Assembly: GCA_030688365.1 (NCBI GenBank)
Contig: JAUYIE010000005.1
Coordinates: forward strand, 1 to 64,000
Origin: a bacterium
Lineage (GTDB): Bacteria; Patescibacteria; ABY1; JACQRZ01
Direction of reading: 5' to 3'
Length of the DNA stretch: 64,000 bases
Below, in pieces: positions 34,322 to 42,171 of this stretch. Made by a program: the position numbers and the translations under genes. Numbering within the stretch: the first letter of the stretch is position 1; each line of letters starts with the position of its first letter. The notes beneath the pieces are model-generated. The model was not told where the DNA came from. It did no database searches and worked only from the letters and a program-made list of their open reading frames with translations.

Positions 34322-34879
34322 ATGCAAAAACGCAGGTTCGCGAAGTCGGCGGCGGTCACTGCAACGGTCATACTTGGCCTTGCCGGTAGTGGTGCAGGAG
34401 TCTTGTACGCGGCAACGGCGACAGGAGGGGCATCACCGGGCAATGCACTCATCACTGCAATCGCCCAACGCTTTAATCTCAATGAAGACGACGTAAAACA
34501 AGTTTTTGATGAACAACGTGCACAAATGCATGAACAAACACAAGAACAACGTCAAAATATCTTGCAAAACCGACTGACCAAAGCAGTCGCCAACGGCACC
34601 ATCACACAAGCACAAGCTGATGCGATTAGTGTCAAAGAGCAAGAAATAAATAATCAAATGGATGCTCTCAAGGATAAAACTCCTCAAGAACGTCAAAGCG
34701 CGCTAAAAGCGCAACACCAAGCCCTCAAACAATGGGCAACAGATAACAATATTCCACAGAAACTCTTTCCATTTGGTGGTCCTCGTATGGGATATGGTCA
34801 CCAAGGATTCAAAGGATCTTCGGGACATAACGAAGGAGAGGTACCACGCGAATTGCGTCCTCGACCAAGGGTACAGTAA
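34322..34879 (+). CDS. Secreted Gln-rich helical protein, likely two-component target
   Basis: 185 residues with a signal peptide (KRRFAKSAAVTATVILGLAGSG, cleaved about residue 31). The mature part is helical and rich in Gln (FDEQRAQMHEQTQEQRQ), with a segment NALITAIAQRFNLNEDDVKQVF that resembles DUF2680-type or similar short repeats; the C-terminus is Gly/His/Arg rich. Function unknown, presumably periplasmic or surface. It follows the kinase gene by 65 bases. Confidence 0.75.
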   Translation: MQKRRFAKSAAVTATVILGLAGSGAGVLYAATATGGASPGNALITAIAQRFNLNEDDVKQVFDEQRAQMHEQTQEQRQNILQNRLTKAVANGTITQAQADAISVKEQEINNQMDALKDKTPQERQSALKAQHQALKQWATDNNIPQKLFPFGGPRMGYGHQGFKGSSGHNEGEVPRELRPRPRVQ

Positions 34880-34921
34880 TTCAAACGGTATGCATCGTGC
34901 AAGCATGGCATAAAACAAACT

Positions 34922-34955
34922 CCGAGGGCAGAAATGCCCTTGGTGTTGTTGTTTT
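34922..34955 (+). terminator. Terminator of the secreted protein gene
   Basis: 8-bp stem CCGAGGGC/GCCCTTGG with a 6-nt loop, followed by a TG-rich then T-rich stretch. Confidence 0.75.
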
Positions 34956-34957
34956 GA

Positions 34958-34985
34958 ATAAAAAAAATAGGAGTAGTAAGACTCC
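34958..34985 (-). terminator. Terminator of the 51-residue gene
   Basis: Minus-strand stem GGAGT/ACTCC with a 6-nt loop, followed by TATTTTTTTT; 24 bases after the small gene's stop. Confidence 0.65.
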
Positions 34986-35009
34986 ATTGATTCAAAATTA
35001 ATAATTTTT

Positions 35010-35165
35010 TTAGCTGGAAGGATCTTTTTGATGCTTCACTGGCTTTTTTGGGGGCGAAATGAGGTATTGGAAAAAATCATCCATTTTATCTGGAAATATA
35101 TTTCCAGCATTACTTCCATCCAATATCTCCACAATACTTTTTTTTCTTTCTCTTTCTTCTGTCAT
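35010..35165 (-). CDS. 51-residue charged protein
   Basis: Small open frame from the ATG at 35165 to TAA at 35010. The N-terminus is strongly charged (MTEERERKKS), followed by SIVEILDGSNAGNIFPDKMDDFFQYL and a Lys/Pro tail. An AAAGG tract lies 10-14 bases upstream and an intrinsic terminator follows, which supports a real gene. No family recognised. Confidence 0.5.
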   Translation of the reverse strand: MTEERERKKSIVEILDGSNAGNIFPDKMDDFFQYLISPPKKPVKHQKDPSS

Positions 35166-35323
35166 TTTTTACTTTACCTTTCGATCGTTACCTTGCTTAC
35201 TCAAGGTTTCGCTAATATAATATAAAAATAGTATATGTAGTCCGGTAACCGATGTCAAGAATATACAATACACGTATTAAAAAAGCATTCTCATATATGA
35301 GAACACCTTTTCGATTGGTGCAA

Positions 35324-35740
35324 TTAATATTCCTGATAATCTTTTGTTGCAAAACGCTTGTTTACGCGTTGTGCAACGGCAGACAGAACATCCTTGTCAC
35401 CTTGAGAGAGTTTGTTATATCTCTCTCCCCATTTTTCTTTTACAGCATCTTCAACTCTATATTGCCGATATCCTGGTCCATGTCGGATTAGGTACCCATA
35501 TTCACACAGTTCGTCTATATGATGCCCAAGCTGTGAGTTATACAAATCAGAATCATATTGCCACTGATGAATAAATGTGGGTATGTTTGTTATCGGATTT
35601 CTCTTCAAATCGACAAAGATTATCTGCCATATTTTGTCATGTGGCATCAAATCCACATTATTTACACTACACTGCCCCATATGGTTATCGCGTAGTAGCA
35701 ACACCATATCAAAAAAATCCTGTAACATTGATATTCCCAT
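35324..35740 (-). CDS. Orphan protein, possibly winged-helix
   Basis: 138 residues from the ATG at 35740, which has AGGAGG 5 bases upstream; the longer frame crosses the promoter. The C-terminal half (YNSQLGHHIDELCEYGYLIR, then YRQYRVEDAVKEKWGERY) reads like a helix plus wing with YGYLI as the turn, distantly reminiscent of DUF4065/Panacea-type proteins. That resemblance is by eye only. It is the last chromosomal-looking gene before the mobile island. Confidence 0.6.
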   Translation of the reverse strand: MGISMLQDFFDMVLLLRDNHMGQCSVNNVDLMPHDKIWQIIFVDLKRNPITNIPTFIHQWQYDSDLYNSQLGHHIDELCEYGYLIRHGPGYRQYRVEDAVKEKWGERYNKLSQGDKDVLSAVAQRVNKRFATKDYQEY

Positions 35741-35745
35741 ATCAA

Positions 35746-35821
35746 CCTCCTTTTTATTCCCCATTGAATAAAATGAACAATATCGACAACCCGAATATAG
35801 CACAATAGGTTATTTTTGCAA
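35746..35821 (-). promoter_or_regulatory. Promoter and ribosome site of the orphan at 35324-35740
   Basis: -35 TTGCAA (complement of 35816-35821), 16-nt spacer, -10 TATATT (complement of 35794-35799), AGGAGG (complement of 35746-35751). Confidence 0.65.
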
Positions 35822-35959
35822 GCTAGGACGGTAGTGGACTTAAATTTTTGGCACCAAGTCACAAAACCAAAATCCCTTTGTAACAACGTTTAGAGGTAGT
35901 CTGCAATCACTGCCTGATTTTACCTCAAGTGGTTTATATACATGTTCACCAACTAAAAA

Positions 35960-36174
35960 ATGGATTTTGTTTTTGAATTCAGGGAAAAAATGGGGTTGGG
36001 TTCAGGCGGGCTCCAAAACCCTCAAGCCCCCAAAGGGGGCGAAAGAGGAGACATATACACAAACCTGTCTCTCCTGAACGAAATCCGAACTTTTTTTCAA
36101 AAAAATCCAGACGCGGAATTTTAAACTGGTGACATGGCGGAATTCCCCCCACACCCCCCTTCCGCCATGTTTTT
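35960..36174 (+). pseudogene. Recombinase 3'-end remnant, copy A (left inverted repeat)
   Basis: About 215 bases nearly identical to the reverse complement of 38226-38443. In frame it encodes the tail of the serine recombinase (WDFVFEFREKMGLGS, then a native C-terminus ending RTFFQKNPDAEF) followed by a terminator hairpin. Nothing upstream of 35960 matches the rest of the recombinase. The 18-nt att-like core is at 36050-36067. No other gene is seen between 35741 and 36215. Confidence 0.75.
36050..36067 (+). other. att-like core, copy A
   Basis: Identical over 18 bases to 5401-5418 at tRNA-Gln(TTG). Left arm is recombinase sequence and right arm is the native recombinase tail, i.e. a P-P' arrangement. 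Confidence 0.55.
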
Positions 36175-36175
36175 G
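36132..36175 (+). terminator. Terminator of the recombinase tail, copy A
   Basis: 11-bp stem ACATGGCGGAA/TTCCGCCATGT around a C-rich loop, followed by TTTTTG. Duplicated in inverted form at 38226-38269. Confidence 0.75.
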
Positions 36176-36214
36176 TGTAGGACATTTTTTTGGCTCGCAA
36201 GAGGGTAATCAAGT

Positions 36215-37045
36215 CTATCTCTCTAATTTTTTATTATTCTCTTTCTCAAGTTTTTTCTTTTCTTTTTTCAATTCTTTGATATGCCGTTCGGGAGGTAAAT
36301 TTTCAGGTAAAATGCCACCAATATCCTTGATCGTCTGTCGTACTTTTCCGCCAACCATATTGTGAGTATTGATGGCATCCCTCTCCGAATCAACCTCATC
36401 TTTTTTAAGCTTTGAATCGGTTTGGGTAATACGAAAAAGATTTGCCGCCAATTCGGTCGAACCCGATCTGTCTAGTAGTTCTCCCTTCTTAATCCCCTTT
36501 CTTATTTCAACATCACCAAGAGGCATACCATACAGACCACTATACCCTGCATCATTGAATACCCCAAAGTGGGTCACGCCTGCCTGTCGAGCTGTTTTTG
36601 CCAGCTTTTTGTTCTGATTACTGACCTCGTCACGAATAAATAATCGTTTTTCGTTTAGACTCATCTCCTCAAATAATTCTTGCTTTCTTGTCTGTAGAGC
36701 AAAGTATGTCTGCGCAAGTGCAATTTCCGTTTTTGACGGATCGCCATTTTGAGCTATCAAATAACACGCATAGCGATCAAGCTTGTAATCATCCACTTTT
36801 CTCATGGTATTTGAACCGATCGAGACCATTTTGCTGATATCAGCAAAATGGTTATCCACAGCCTGTCCGCTCTGAATACAAGCCCGTGCCGCTTTTGCGA
36901 TAACTTCTGCAAAATTTCTCCATTGAGCATAATCAAGCAAGCTCATCAATTCGCGAGCTGTCCAATACTCAATCCCATTCTCGTCAATTTTTTTAATGCT
37001 CTCAAAATCCTTGTGTGGACTTGAGGGCAGTAGCTCATGTGGCAT
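36215..37045 (-). CDS. dinD: DNA-damage-inducible protein D (DinD)
   Basis: 276 residues from the ATG at 37045 (MPHELLPSSP), close to the 274 of E. coli DinD; the frame is open 29 codons further upstream. Family features: FESIKKIDENGIEYWTAREL, LDYAQWRNFAEVIAKA, DYKLDRYACYLIAQNGDPSK and the QTYFALQTRKQEL helix, then a Lys/Glu-rich tail. E. coli DinD inhibits RecA strand exchange; here the role is inferred. No LexA box of the GAAC-N4-GTTC type is visible upstream. A 28-bp perfect palindrome lies inside the gene (36825-36852). Confidence 0.88.
   Translation of the reverse strand: MPHELLPSSPHKDFESIKKIDENGIEYWTARELMSLLDYAQWRNFAEVIAKAARACIQSGQAVDNHFADISKMVSIGSNTMRKVDDYKLDRYACYLIAQNGDPSKTEIALAQTYFALQTRKQELFEEMSLNEKRLFIRDEVSNQNKKLAKTARQAGVTHFGVFNDAGYSGLYGMPLGDVEIRKGIKKGELLDRSGSTELAANLFRITQTDSKLKKDEVDSERDAINTHNMVGGKVRQTIKDIGGILPENLPPERHIKELKKEKKKLEKENNKKLER
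36825..36852. repeat. 28-bp perfect palindrome inside dinD
   Basis: ACCATTTTGCTGAT followed directly by its reverse complement. Encodes the segment NHFADISKMV on the minus strand. It would form a strong hairpin or a dyad binding site. Confidence 0.9.
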
Positions 37046-37155
37046 ATTTAGTATTTGACTATGAACTATTATTACATCCGATGGTACCATGTTTAGATAA
37101 CAAAGGATGTTCCCGTACTGGCAAACAATCAATATTGCGTTCCCATTTGAGTAAT

Positions 37156-38043
37156 CTACTTTTCAACACTACCGAGTCTATATCCTATTGTTCGTCCCTT
37201 CTTACCTTCAGAAAAAAGTACTGTGGGGCCTCCAGCAAAGAACTCAAGTGGCGCAAGTTTTGAAATCGCTTTGAACAAATCTAAGCTAGTGGAATAAACC
37301 AATTTCTCAATTTCAGGATTATACCCATCATAATATACTGCCACCTTTTTGGGACCTTCCAGATTTTCACTATCAGGATATTCTTCATTAACTTTATATT
37401 TCTCATACCTATCATCCAGTTTTTTAAATACCATACTACGCCTAGCGTAAGAAAAGGAAATTATATTCTTTTCTTTATGTAAAGCAATATAGATAGGCAA
37501 AAGCATTTGATCATTCTCAATTATCAATGTTGTCTGTCTATCCCCATCACACATCTCCTTAATAATGTCATCAGAATTAATGAGATTGTCATTGGGAATT
37601 AATTTCAATTTTTCGATTGAGGGTATTTCTATATCTCCTAATTTCTGGTTTATATCCCGCATGGCTATTCTAATATCTTTATAGGCAACGAGACCAGTTT
37701 TTTCTCCACAGTGTTCTTTGAAAACCTCAATTATTTTAGAAGCTTCTATGTCTTTCACGTTTATTGCGACATCGAAATTACTAAATGATAGAAACTTCTC
37801 CAATTGACTTTCGTGAGACTCATTCTCACGACCCCATAATGTAGCATAAATTTCTGCCATTTTATCGGTATCCAAGTCGTCACCATTTAAATATAAATAT
37901 CTTCCATTGTCTTCAATCACATAATCTCTAACCTTTTCAAGTCTATCTACATACTCCTGCGAAACCTCGCCTTCAATTTTCAAACCGTGCTTGTCTGTAT
38001 CTAATGCATTTACATTATTAGGTTGTTCAAATTTTGGATCCAT
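37156..38043 (-). CDS. Orphan cargo protein of the island
   Basis: 295 residues, acidic, no signal peptide or membrane helix. I recognise no family. Segments include ETGLVAY-like KTGLVAYKDIRIAMRDINQKL, TTLIIENDQMLLPIYIALHKEKNIISFSYARRSMVF and a C-terminal GGPTVLFSEGKKGRTIGYRLGS. It is upstream of dinD in the same direction with 110 bases between them, and both lie inside the inverted repeats, so they probably act or travel together. Confidence 0.65.
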   Translation of the reverse strand: MDPKFEQPNNVNALDTDKHGLKIEGEVSQEYVDRLEKVRDYVIEDNGRYLYLNGDDLDTDKMAEIYATLWGRENESHESQLEKFLSFSNFDVAINVKDIEASKIIEVFKEHCGEKTGLVAYKDIRIAMRDINQKLGDIEIPSIEKLKLIPNDNLINSDDIIKEMCDGDRQTTLIIENDQMLLPIYIALHKEKNIISFSYARRSMVFKKLDDRYEKYKVNEEYPDSENLEGPKKVAVYYDGYNPEIEKLVYSTSLDLFKAISKLAPLEFFAGGPTVLFSEGKKGRTIGYRLGSVEK

Positions 38044-38225
38044 AAAATTTAATATTAATAATGTTCAGATATTACTATAAAACCTAAACGACTCATGGCC
38101 ATCATAAAATAATCTTTACTCACACTATGACATAAACTTGTGTTTAATACAACAGTCCTAATTTGGATTAGCGCAGTCATTTCTTTCTTGCAAACTCTCC
38201 TTAAAAAGCATATCGTTAGTAATAT
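38044..38225. other. Non-coding stretch right of the orphan cargo gene
   Basis: AT-rich, no convincing gene, tRNA or repeat; presumably holds the promoter of the gene at 37156-38043. Together with copy B it makes a 478-base gap before the recombinase. Confidence 0.5.
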
Positions 38226-38443
38226 AAAACCATGGCGGAAGGGGGGCGTGGGGGGAATTCCGCCATGTCACCCATTTTAGAATTCCGCGTCTGGATTTTC
38301 TTGAAAAAAAGTTCGGATTTCGTTCAGGAGAGACAGGTGTGTGTATATGTCTCCTCTTTCGCCCCCTTTGGGGGCTTGAGGGTTTTGGAGCCCGCCTGAA
38401 CCCAACCCCATTTTTTCCCTGAATTCAAAAACAAAATCCCATG
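38226..38443 (-). pseudogene. Recombinase 3'-end remnant, copy B (right inverted repeat)
   Basis: Reverse complement of copy A with only a handful of differences. The minus strand encodes the recombinase tail PWDFVFEFREKMGLGS...RTFFQENPDAEF with stop at 38277-38279, then the terminator hairpin. Similarity to the recombinase continues weakly upstream (WKVDF versus WVDF), so this is a decayed recombinase 3' end rather than an insertion sequence terminus. Confidence 0.75.
38334..38351 (-). other. att-like core, copy B (inverted)
   Basis: Differs from copy A at one of 18 positions; orientation opposite to copies A and C. Confidence 0.55.
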
Positions 38444-38521
38444 GTTTGTTGAAATCCACTTTCCACCTATGGCGGAAACATCCAAAGCGACATACAACAT
38501 AATTCATAGCCTCCAAGCGAT

Positions 38522-40087
38522 ATGAATACGTTCTTTCTCTACGCTCGCAAGTCAACAGATGAGCCAGATCGTCAGATATTGAGTATTGAAGCCCAGATCA
38601 CCGAGCTTCGCGAATTTGCCCAACGAGAACATCTTGATATTGTGGATACATTTATCGAATCCCAAACAGCAAAAGAACCGGGGCGTCCCATATTCAACAA
38701 AATGCTTGATCTCGTAGAGAAAGGTGGTGCAAATGGAATTTTGGCGTGGCATCCCGATAGACTCGCTCGCAACAGCGTTGATGGGGGGCGCGTAATTTAT
38801 CTCACCGACACGAGAAATCTCACTGACCTCAAATTCCCTACCTTTTGATTTGATGCCACGCCACAGGGCAAATTCATGCTCAATATCGCTTTTGGACAGA
38901 GTAAGTACTATGTGGATAATCTCTCGGAGAATGTGAAACGAGGATTACGGCAAAAAGTACGGCGTGGTGAACAAGTTGGGCGAGCACCGATGGGATATCT
39001 CAATGATCTTGTCGCCAAGAAAATGATACCCGACCCCCTACGCTTTCACCTTATTCACAAAATGTTTGAACTGTATGTGACTGGTAATTATTCTTTGAAA
39101 TCCCTCCGAGAGATTATCTTTGAGAAAGGACTGATGAGTGGAACAGACAAAAAGCTCTCTATTTCGATGATACAAAAAATACTCACCAATCCGATGTATT
39201 ATGGTGCCTTTCTTTTTAACGGAGAGCTTTTTGCTGGCACTCATGAGCCATGCGTGTCAAAAAAACTGTTTGATGGAGTGCAAAGTATTCTGACAAGCAA
39301 AACAAACCCCAAGAAGCGAGGCGAGAAGCAGTATCCCCTACGAGGATTGTTTGTATGCGGTGAATGTGGGTGCAGTATCACGTCAGAAACGCATAAAGGA
39401 CATGACTACTATCGATGCACCAAGAAAAGGGATGCAAAATGCTCACAGAAATATATTCGAGAAGAGCTTCTCGCCCAGCAACTATCAACAATAATTCAAA
39501 ACGTTTCTTTGCCAAAAGATTGGACGGACAATATACTTGAGCAACTACAAACGGAGAAATCGGATACCGCCCAATCTGATGCCCTATTCGCTCAAACAAT
39601 TAAGGATGAGGTAAAAGTATATGAAAACAAGCTTGATACCTTGCTGGACGCACACCTTGAGCAACTCATCACGAGAGAAGAATATACCACCAAGAAAAAC
39701 AAAGTATTGTCTCAAAAGATGGACTTAGAGCAAAAACTAAAGGATTTTGAGCGAAAGGGCAACGCATGGCTCGAACGTACTCGTGCGTTCATAAATGCTT
39801 GTATCCAAGCGGAAAATGTCGCTTTGGATGAAAATATTTTTGCAAAAAAAGATTTTCTGAAAAAACACGGCTCGAACCACCTCCTCACTGACAAAACGGC
39901 TTGGGTGGATTTTCTCGCACCATGGGATTTTGTTTTTGAATTCAGGGAAAAAATGGGGTTGGGTTCAGTTGGGATTCAAAACCTTCACGCCCCCAAAGGG
40001 GGCGAAAGAGGGGGCATATACACACACCTGCGGGACATGGACTCGAACCATGATACCATCCTCCAGAGGGATGTGTCCTACCATTAG
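38522..40087 (+). pseudogene. Large serine recombinase interrupted by one in-frame TGA
   Basis: 522 codons in a single frame with one internal stop, TGA at 38846-38848 (codon 109). The first part has the resolvase catalytic motif YARKST with the active-site Ser and DRLARN; the second has the recombinase domain (RAPMGYLND, LTNPMYYGAF), a zinc ribbon (CGECGCSI ... YRCTKKRDAKC) and a coiled coil. Relatives read WF-(D/E)-x-T-P-Q-G-K at the stop, so TGG became TGA. An internal ATG at 38876 could start only a catalytically dead C-terminal part. The last 25 codons run through the att core into the antisense of tRNA-Gln(CTG), so the native C-terminus has been exchanged by integration. Confidence 0.9.
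39920..40030 (+). repeat. Recombinase 3'-end repeat, copy C, at the tRNA junction
   Basis: About 111 bases matching copies A and B up to and including the core at 40015-40030, after which it continues as tRNA-Gln(CTG) instead of the native tail. It is a hybrid junction (recombinase arm plus tRNA arm), as expected for an integrated end. Confidence 0.75.
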
Positions 40088-40098
40088 ACGATCCCGCA
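40028..40098 (-). tRNA. trnQ: tRNA-Gln (anticodon CTG)
   Basis: Acceptor TGCGGGA/TCCCGCA, anticodon arm CATCC-CTCTGGA-GGATG, T-arm with GGTTCGAGTCC, discriminator G, CCA not encoded. It lies 23 bases after the dnaX stop with no room for a promoter. Its 3' end overlaps the attachment core, identifying it as the insertion target. Confidence 0.93.
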
Positions 40099-40121
40099 GG
40101 TCTATGTACATGTTATGACTT

Positions 40122-41204
40122 CTACTCTCGTATACATCCTTTCACAATCGCGACTTCAATAGGCAGTTGTGGCAAAGAAAACCACCGCGCATCCTTTTGT
40201 GCCGCCATCCAATGACTGACAAGCGCGAGGATATCTCTCATGCTAAGCAATGTCGCGAGTTCTGTGAGACTTTTTTCCGTCGTTTCATCCGTATCCACAA
40301 GATTGGTCACATTATTTTTATATAACATGATATTGCGCAAGTACTCTATCATATCCCCCACAAACACATCAAGATCAACACCATTGTCAATCAACTCCTG
40401 TACGATAGCCAATGCTTGTTCATTGCGCTTATGACTTATCGCATCAGCAAGTCGACGCACAGCGACGTGATCTGTGCGTGGCAACAGCGCAGAGGCAAAA
40501 TCGTACGTGATCGTATCCCCCAGTGAAAATATCTGTCCCAGCAAACTTTCTGCATCCCGCTGGCAACCTTGCGAAAGTCGCACAATCTCATTGATCACCT
40601 CTTTTTCAACACTCTTTTTTTCTTTTTTTGCAATAAGCATCAAGCGGGCAAACATCTGCTTGGCAGGAATCTTTTTAAAATCAAACCGTTCGCATCGGGA
40701 AATAATAGTAGGCGGTACCTTATGCAACTCTGTCGTAGCAAGGATAAAAACAACATGAGACGGTGGTTCTTCAATAAGTTTGAGTAGGGCATTAAAGGCA
40801 GAGATGGAAAGCATGTGCACTTCATCAATGATAAACACCTTATTCGTAAGTTGCGTGTGAGCTACTTTTGCCGTTGCAATGATGTTATCTCGAACATTAT
40901 CAACGCCAGTGTTGGATGCGGCATCAATCTCAATAATATCTAAACTTCGATGCTCCAAAATAGAAAGACATGGTTCACACTCATTGCACGGCTCTGGGAC
41001 GCCTGTTTTACGTTTGATGCAGTTGATAGCGCGCGCAAACACTCTCGCAGTCGTGGTCTTTCCCACTGCGCGGGGCCCAGCAAACATGTACGCATGTGCA
41101 ATACTTCCTCTACTGATTTCGTTTTCCAATGTCATCTTGATGGGCTCTTGCCCTATGATATCGGCAAACAACTGCGGACGATATTTTCTATAGAGAGCGC
41201 TCAT
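40122..41204 (-). CDS. dnaX: DNA polymerase III gamma subunit (short DnaX)
   Basis: 360 residues. Walker A GPRAVGKT at 43-50, zinc cysteines C-N-E-C-E-P-C near 75, Walker B IIDEVHML, sensor-1 ATTELHKVPPTIISRCERFDF with the SRC finger, then the lid and collar domains. The C-terminal tau domains (DnaB- and alpha-binding) are absent, so only a gamma-like clamp loader is made. It works with the delta' gene at 19018. Confidence 0.96.
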   Translation of the reverse strand: MSALYRKYRPQLFADIIGQEPIKMTLENEISRGSIAHAYMFAGPRAVGKTTTARVFARAINCIKRKTGVPEPCNECEPCLSILEHRSLDIIEIDAASNTGVDNVRDNIIATAKVAHTQLTNKVFIIDEVHMLSISAFNALLKLIEEPPSHVVFILATTELHKVPPTIISRCERFDFKKIPAKQMFARLMLIAKKEKKSVEKEVINEIVRLSQGCQRDAESLLGQIFSLGDTITYDFASALLPRTDHVAVRRLADAISHKRNEQALAIVQELIDNGVDLDVFVGDMIEYLRNIMLYKNNVTNLVDTDETTEKSLTELATLLSMRDILALVSHWMAAQKDARWFSLPQLPIEVAIVKGCIRE

Positions 41205-41206
41205 GG

Positions 41207-42085
41207 CTAAAACTTTTTAATAATATTTTCTACCGCAGCCCATTGTGTTGACTTATCCCGAGGGATCAGGATCACTACTTCATCACCGGGTACGCCTTTG
41301 AAATACGTAACGCTGGCAGTCAGCACGCGCCATACCTGTCCTTCGCCTTTTACCACAAACGTATGTGTTTCCTCATCTGTTTCCAGTATGCCTATCACTC
41401 TGCGACGTGCAATCGGCCCTATTTGTTTATAAATAAACGATCCATTGTGACTAATGGTCAATTTTAGTATATCACCTTCTACGAGTTTTGATTTGGAGGC
41501 ATAGTTGGGTGGTATAGAATACTGTTTACCATCCGGCCCGACCATCCCCTGCCCGTCAAACATTCCTTCAAGGATATTTCCCTCATCGCCGTTGTTATCA
41601 ATATGTGCCGGTGCAGTTCCAGGATGAAAAATATGCCGTGTCGTATCAATCGCCATACCAGGTACGAGTTGTGAGAGTTGTGAAAATCGTGCAGCATCGT
41701 GAGTACCCATAGGTGTACCATCGCTTGCCAACTCTTCACTCAACAAATCAATCGCTTTTTGTGCGTTCTTTTTTATATCTTCAAGTGTGTGTTTTAAAAG
41801 TTCCAAACGCGGGTGTGCAGAGGGTTGTGTTATAGAGGCGGGAGCGACAGGAGTGGACGGATGAGCTACGGGATCTACAGCATCTGTTGGTTGTATTGTC
41901 ACTTCCGTGTCGCTTAGCATCTCTTTTTCTATATCAGAAAGCGCATCATCAAGACTTTTTTCGCTTGGATGTTCAGATGAGACGACACTGGGAGTGGTAG
42001 TTGGTAAGGGGGTAGTTGGGGGATCATTAGGTGTTATGTTACCCAGATTTTGCTGTTTCGGAAAAAACCAGAATGGATCTGACAT
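41207..42085 (-). CDS. Uncharacterised protein with conserved C-terminal beta domain
   Basis: 292 residues. The first 85 are Pro/Thr/Ser-rich and disordered; a short helical segment follows (ELLKHTLEDIKKNAQKAIDLL). The last 120 residues form a compact, probably beta-rich domain (GMVGPDGKQYSIPPNYASKSKLVEGDILKLTI, then FIYKQIGPIARRRVIGIL). I believe similar proteins occur in other Patescibacteria, but none has a known function. It sits 2 bases upstream of dnaX, which hints at a link to replication or nucleic-acid binding. Confidence 0.65.
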   Translation of the reverse strand: MSDPFWFFPKQQNLGNITPNDPPTTPLPTTTPSVVSSEHPSEKSLDDALSDIEKEMLSDTEVTIQPTDAVDPVAHPSTPVAPASITQPSAHPRLELLKHTLEDIKKNAQKAIDLLSEELASDGTPMGTHDAARFSQLSQLVPGMAIDTTRHIFHPGTAPAHIDNNGDEGNILEGMFDGQGMVGPDGKQYSIPPNYASKSKLVEGDILKLTISHNGSFIYKQIGPIARRRVIGILETDEETHTFVVKGEGQVWRVLTASVTYFKGVPGDEVVILIPRDKSTQWAAVENIIKKF

Positions 42086-42171
42086 ATCTTTTTTCTTTAT
42101 ATTTTAGTCTGTTTTTGTTTATTGTTTTGATCCTAGCATTTTTTACAATGTATTTCAAGCCCTCTTTTGGT

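Noticed and set aside
35028..35225. 65-residue plus-strand open frame
   Set aside because: Phe/Ser-rich shadow of the better supported 51-residue minus-strand gene, which has a terminator.
35960..38443. Inverted repeats as the ends of an insertion sequence or composite transposon
   Set aside because: The repeats encode the recombinase C-terminus and its terminator, no transposase lies between them, and no target-site duplication is visible at their outer edges.
38277..38555. 92-residue minus-strand open frame as a gene
   Set aside because: Its C-terminal half is the recombinase tail in copy B and its N-terminal part overlaps the start of the plus-strand recombinase; it is a remnant.
38522..40087. 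UGA recoded as an amino acid (as in Gracilibacteria/Absconditabacteria)
   Set aside because: Several intact genes end in TGA (glmS, the PH-domain gene, the Y-family polymerase) and Trp/Gly codons are normal, so the TGA in the recombinase is a nonsense change.
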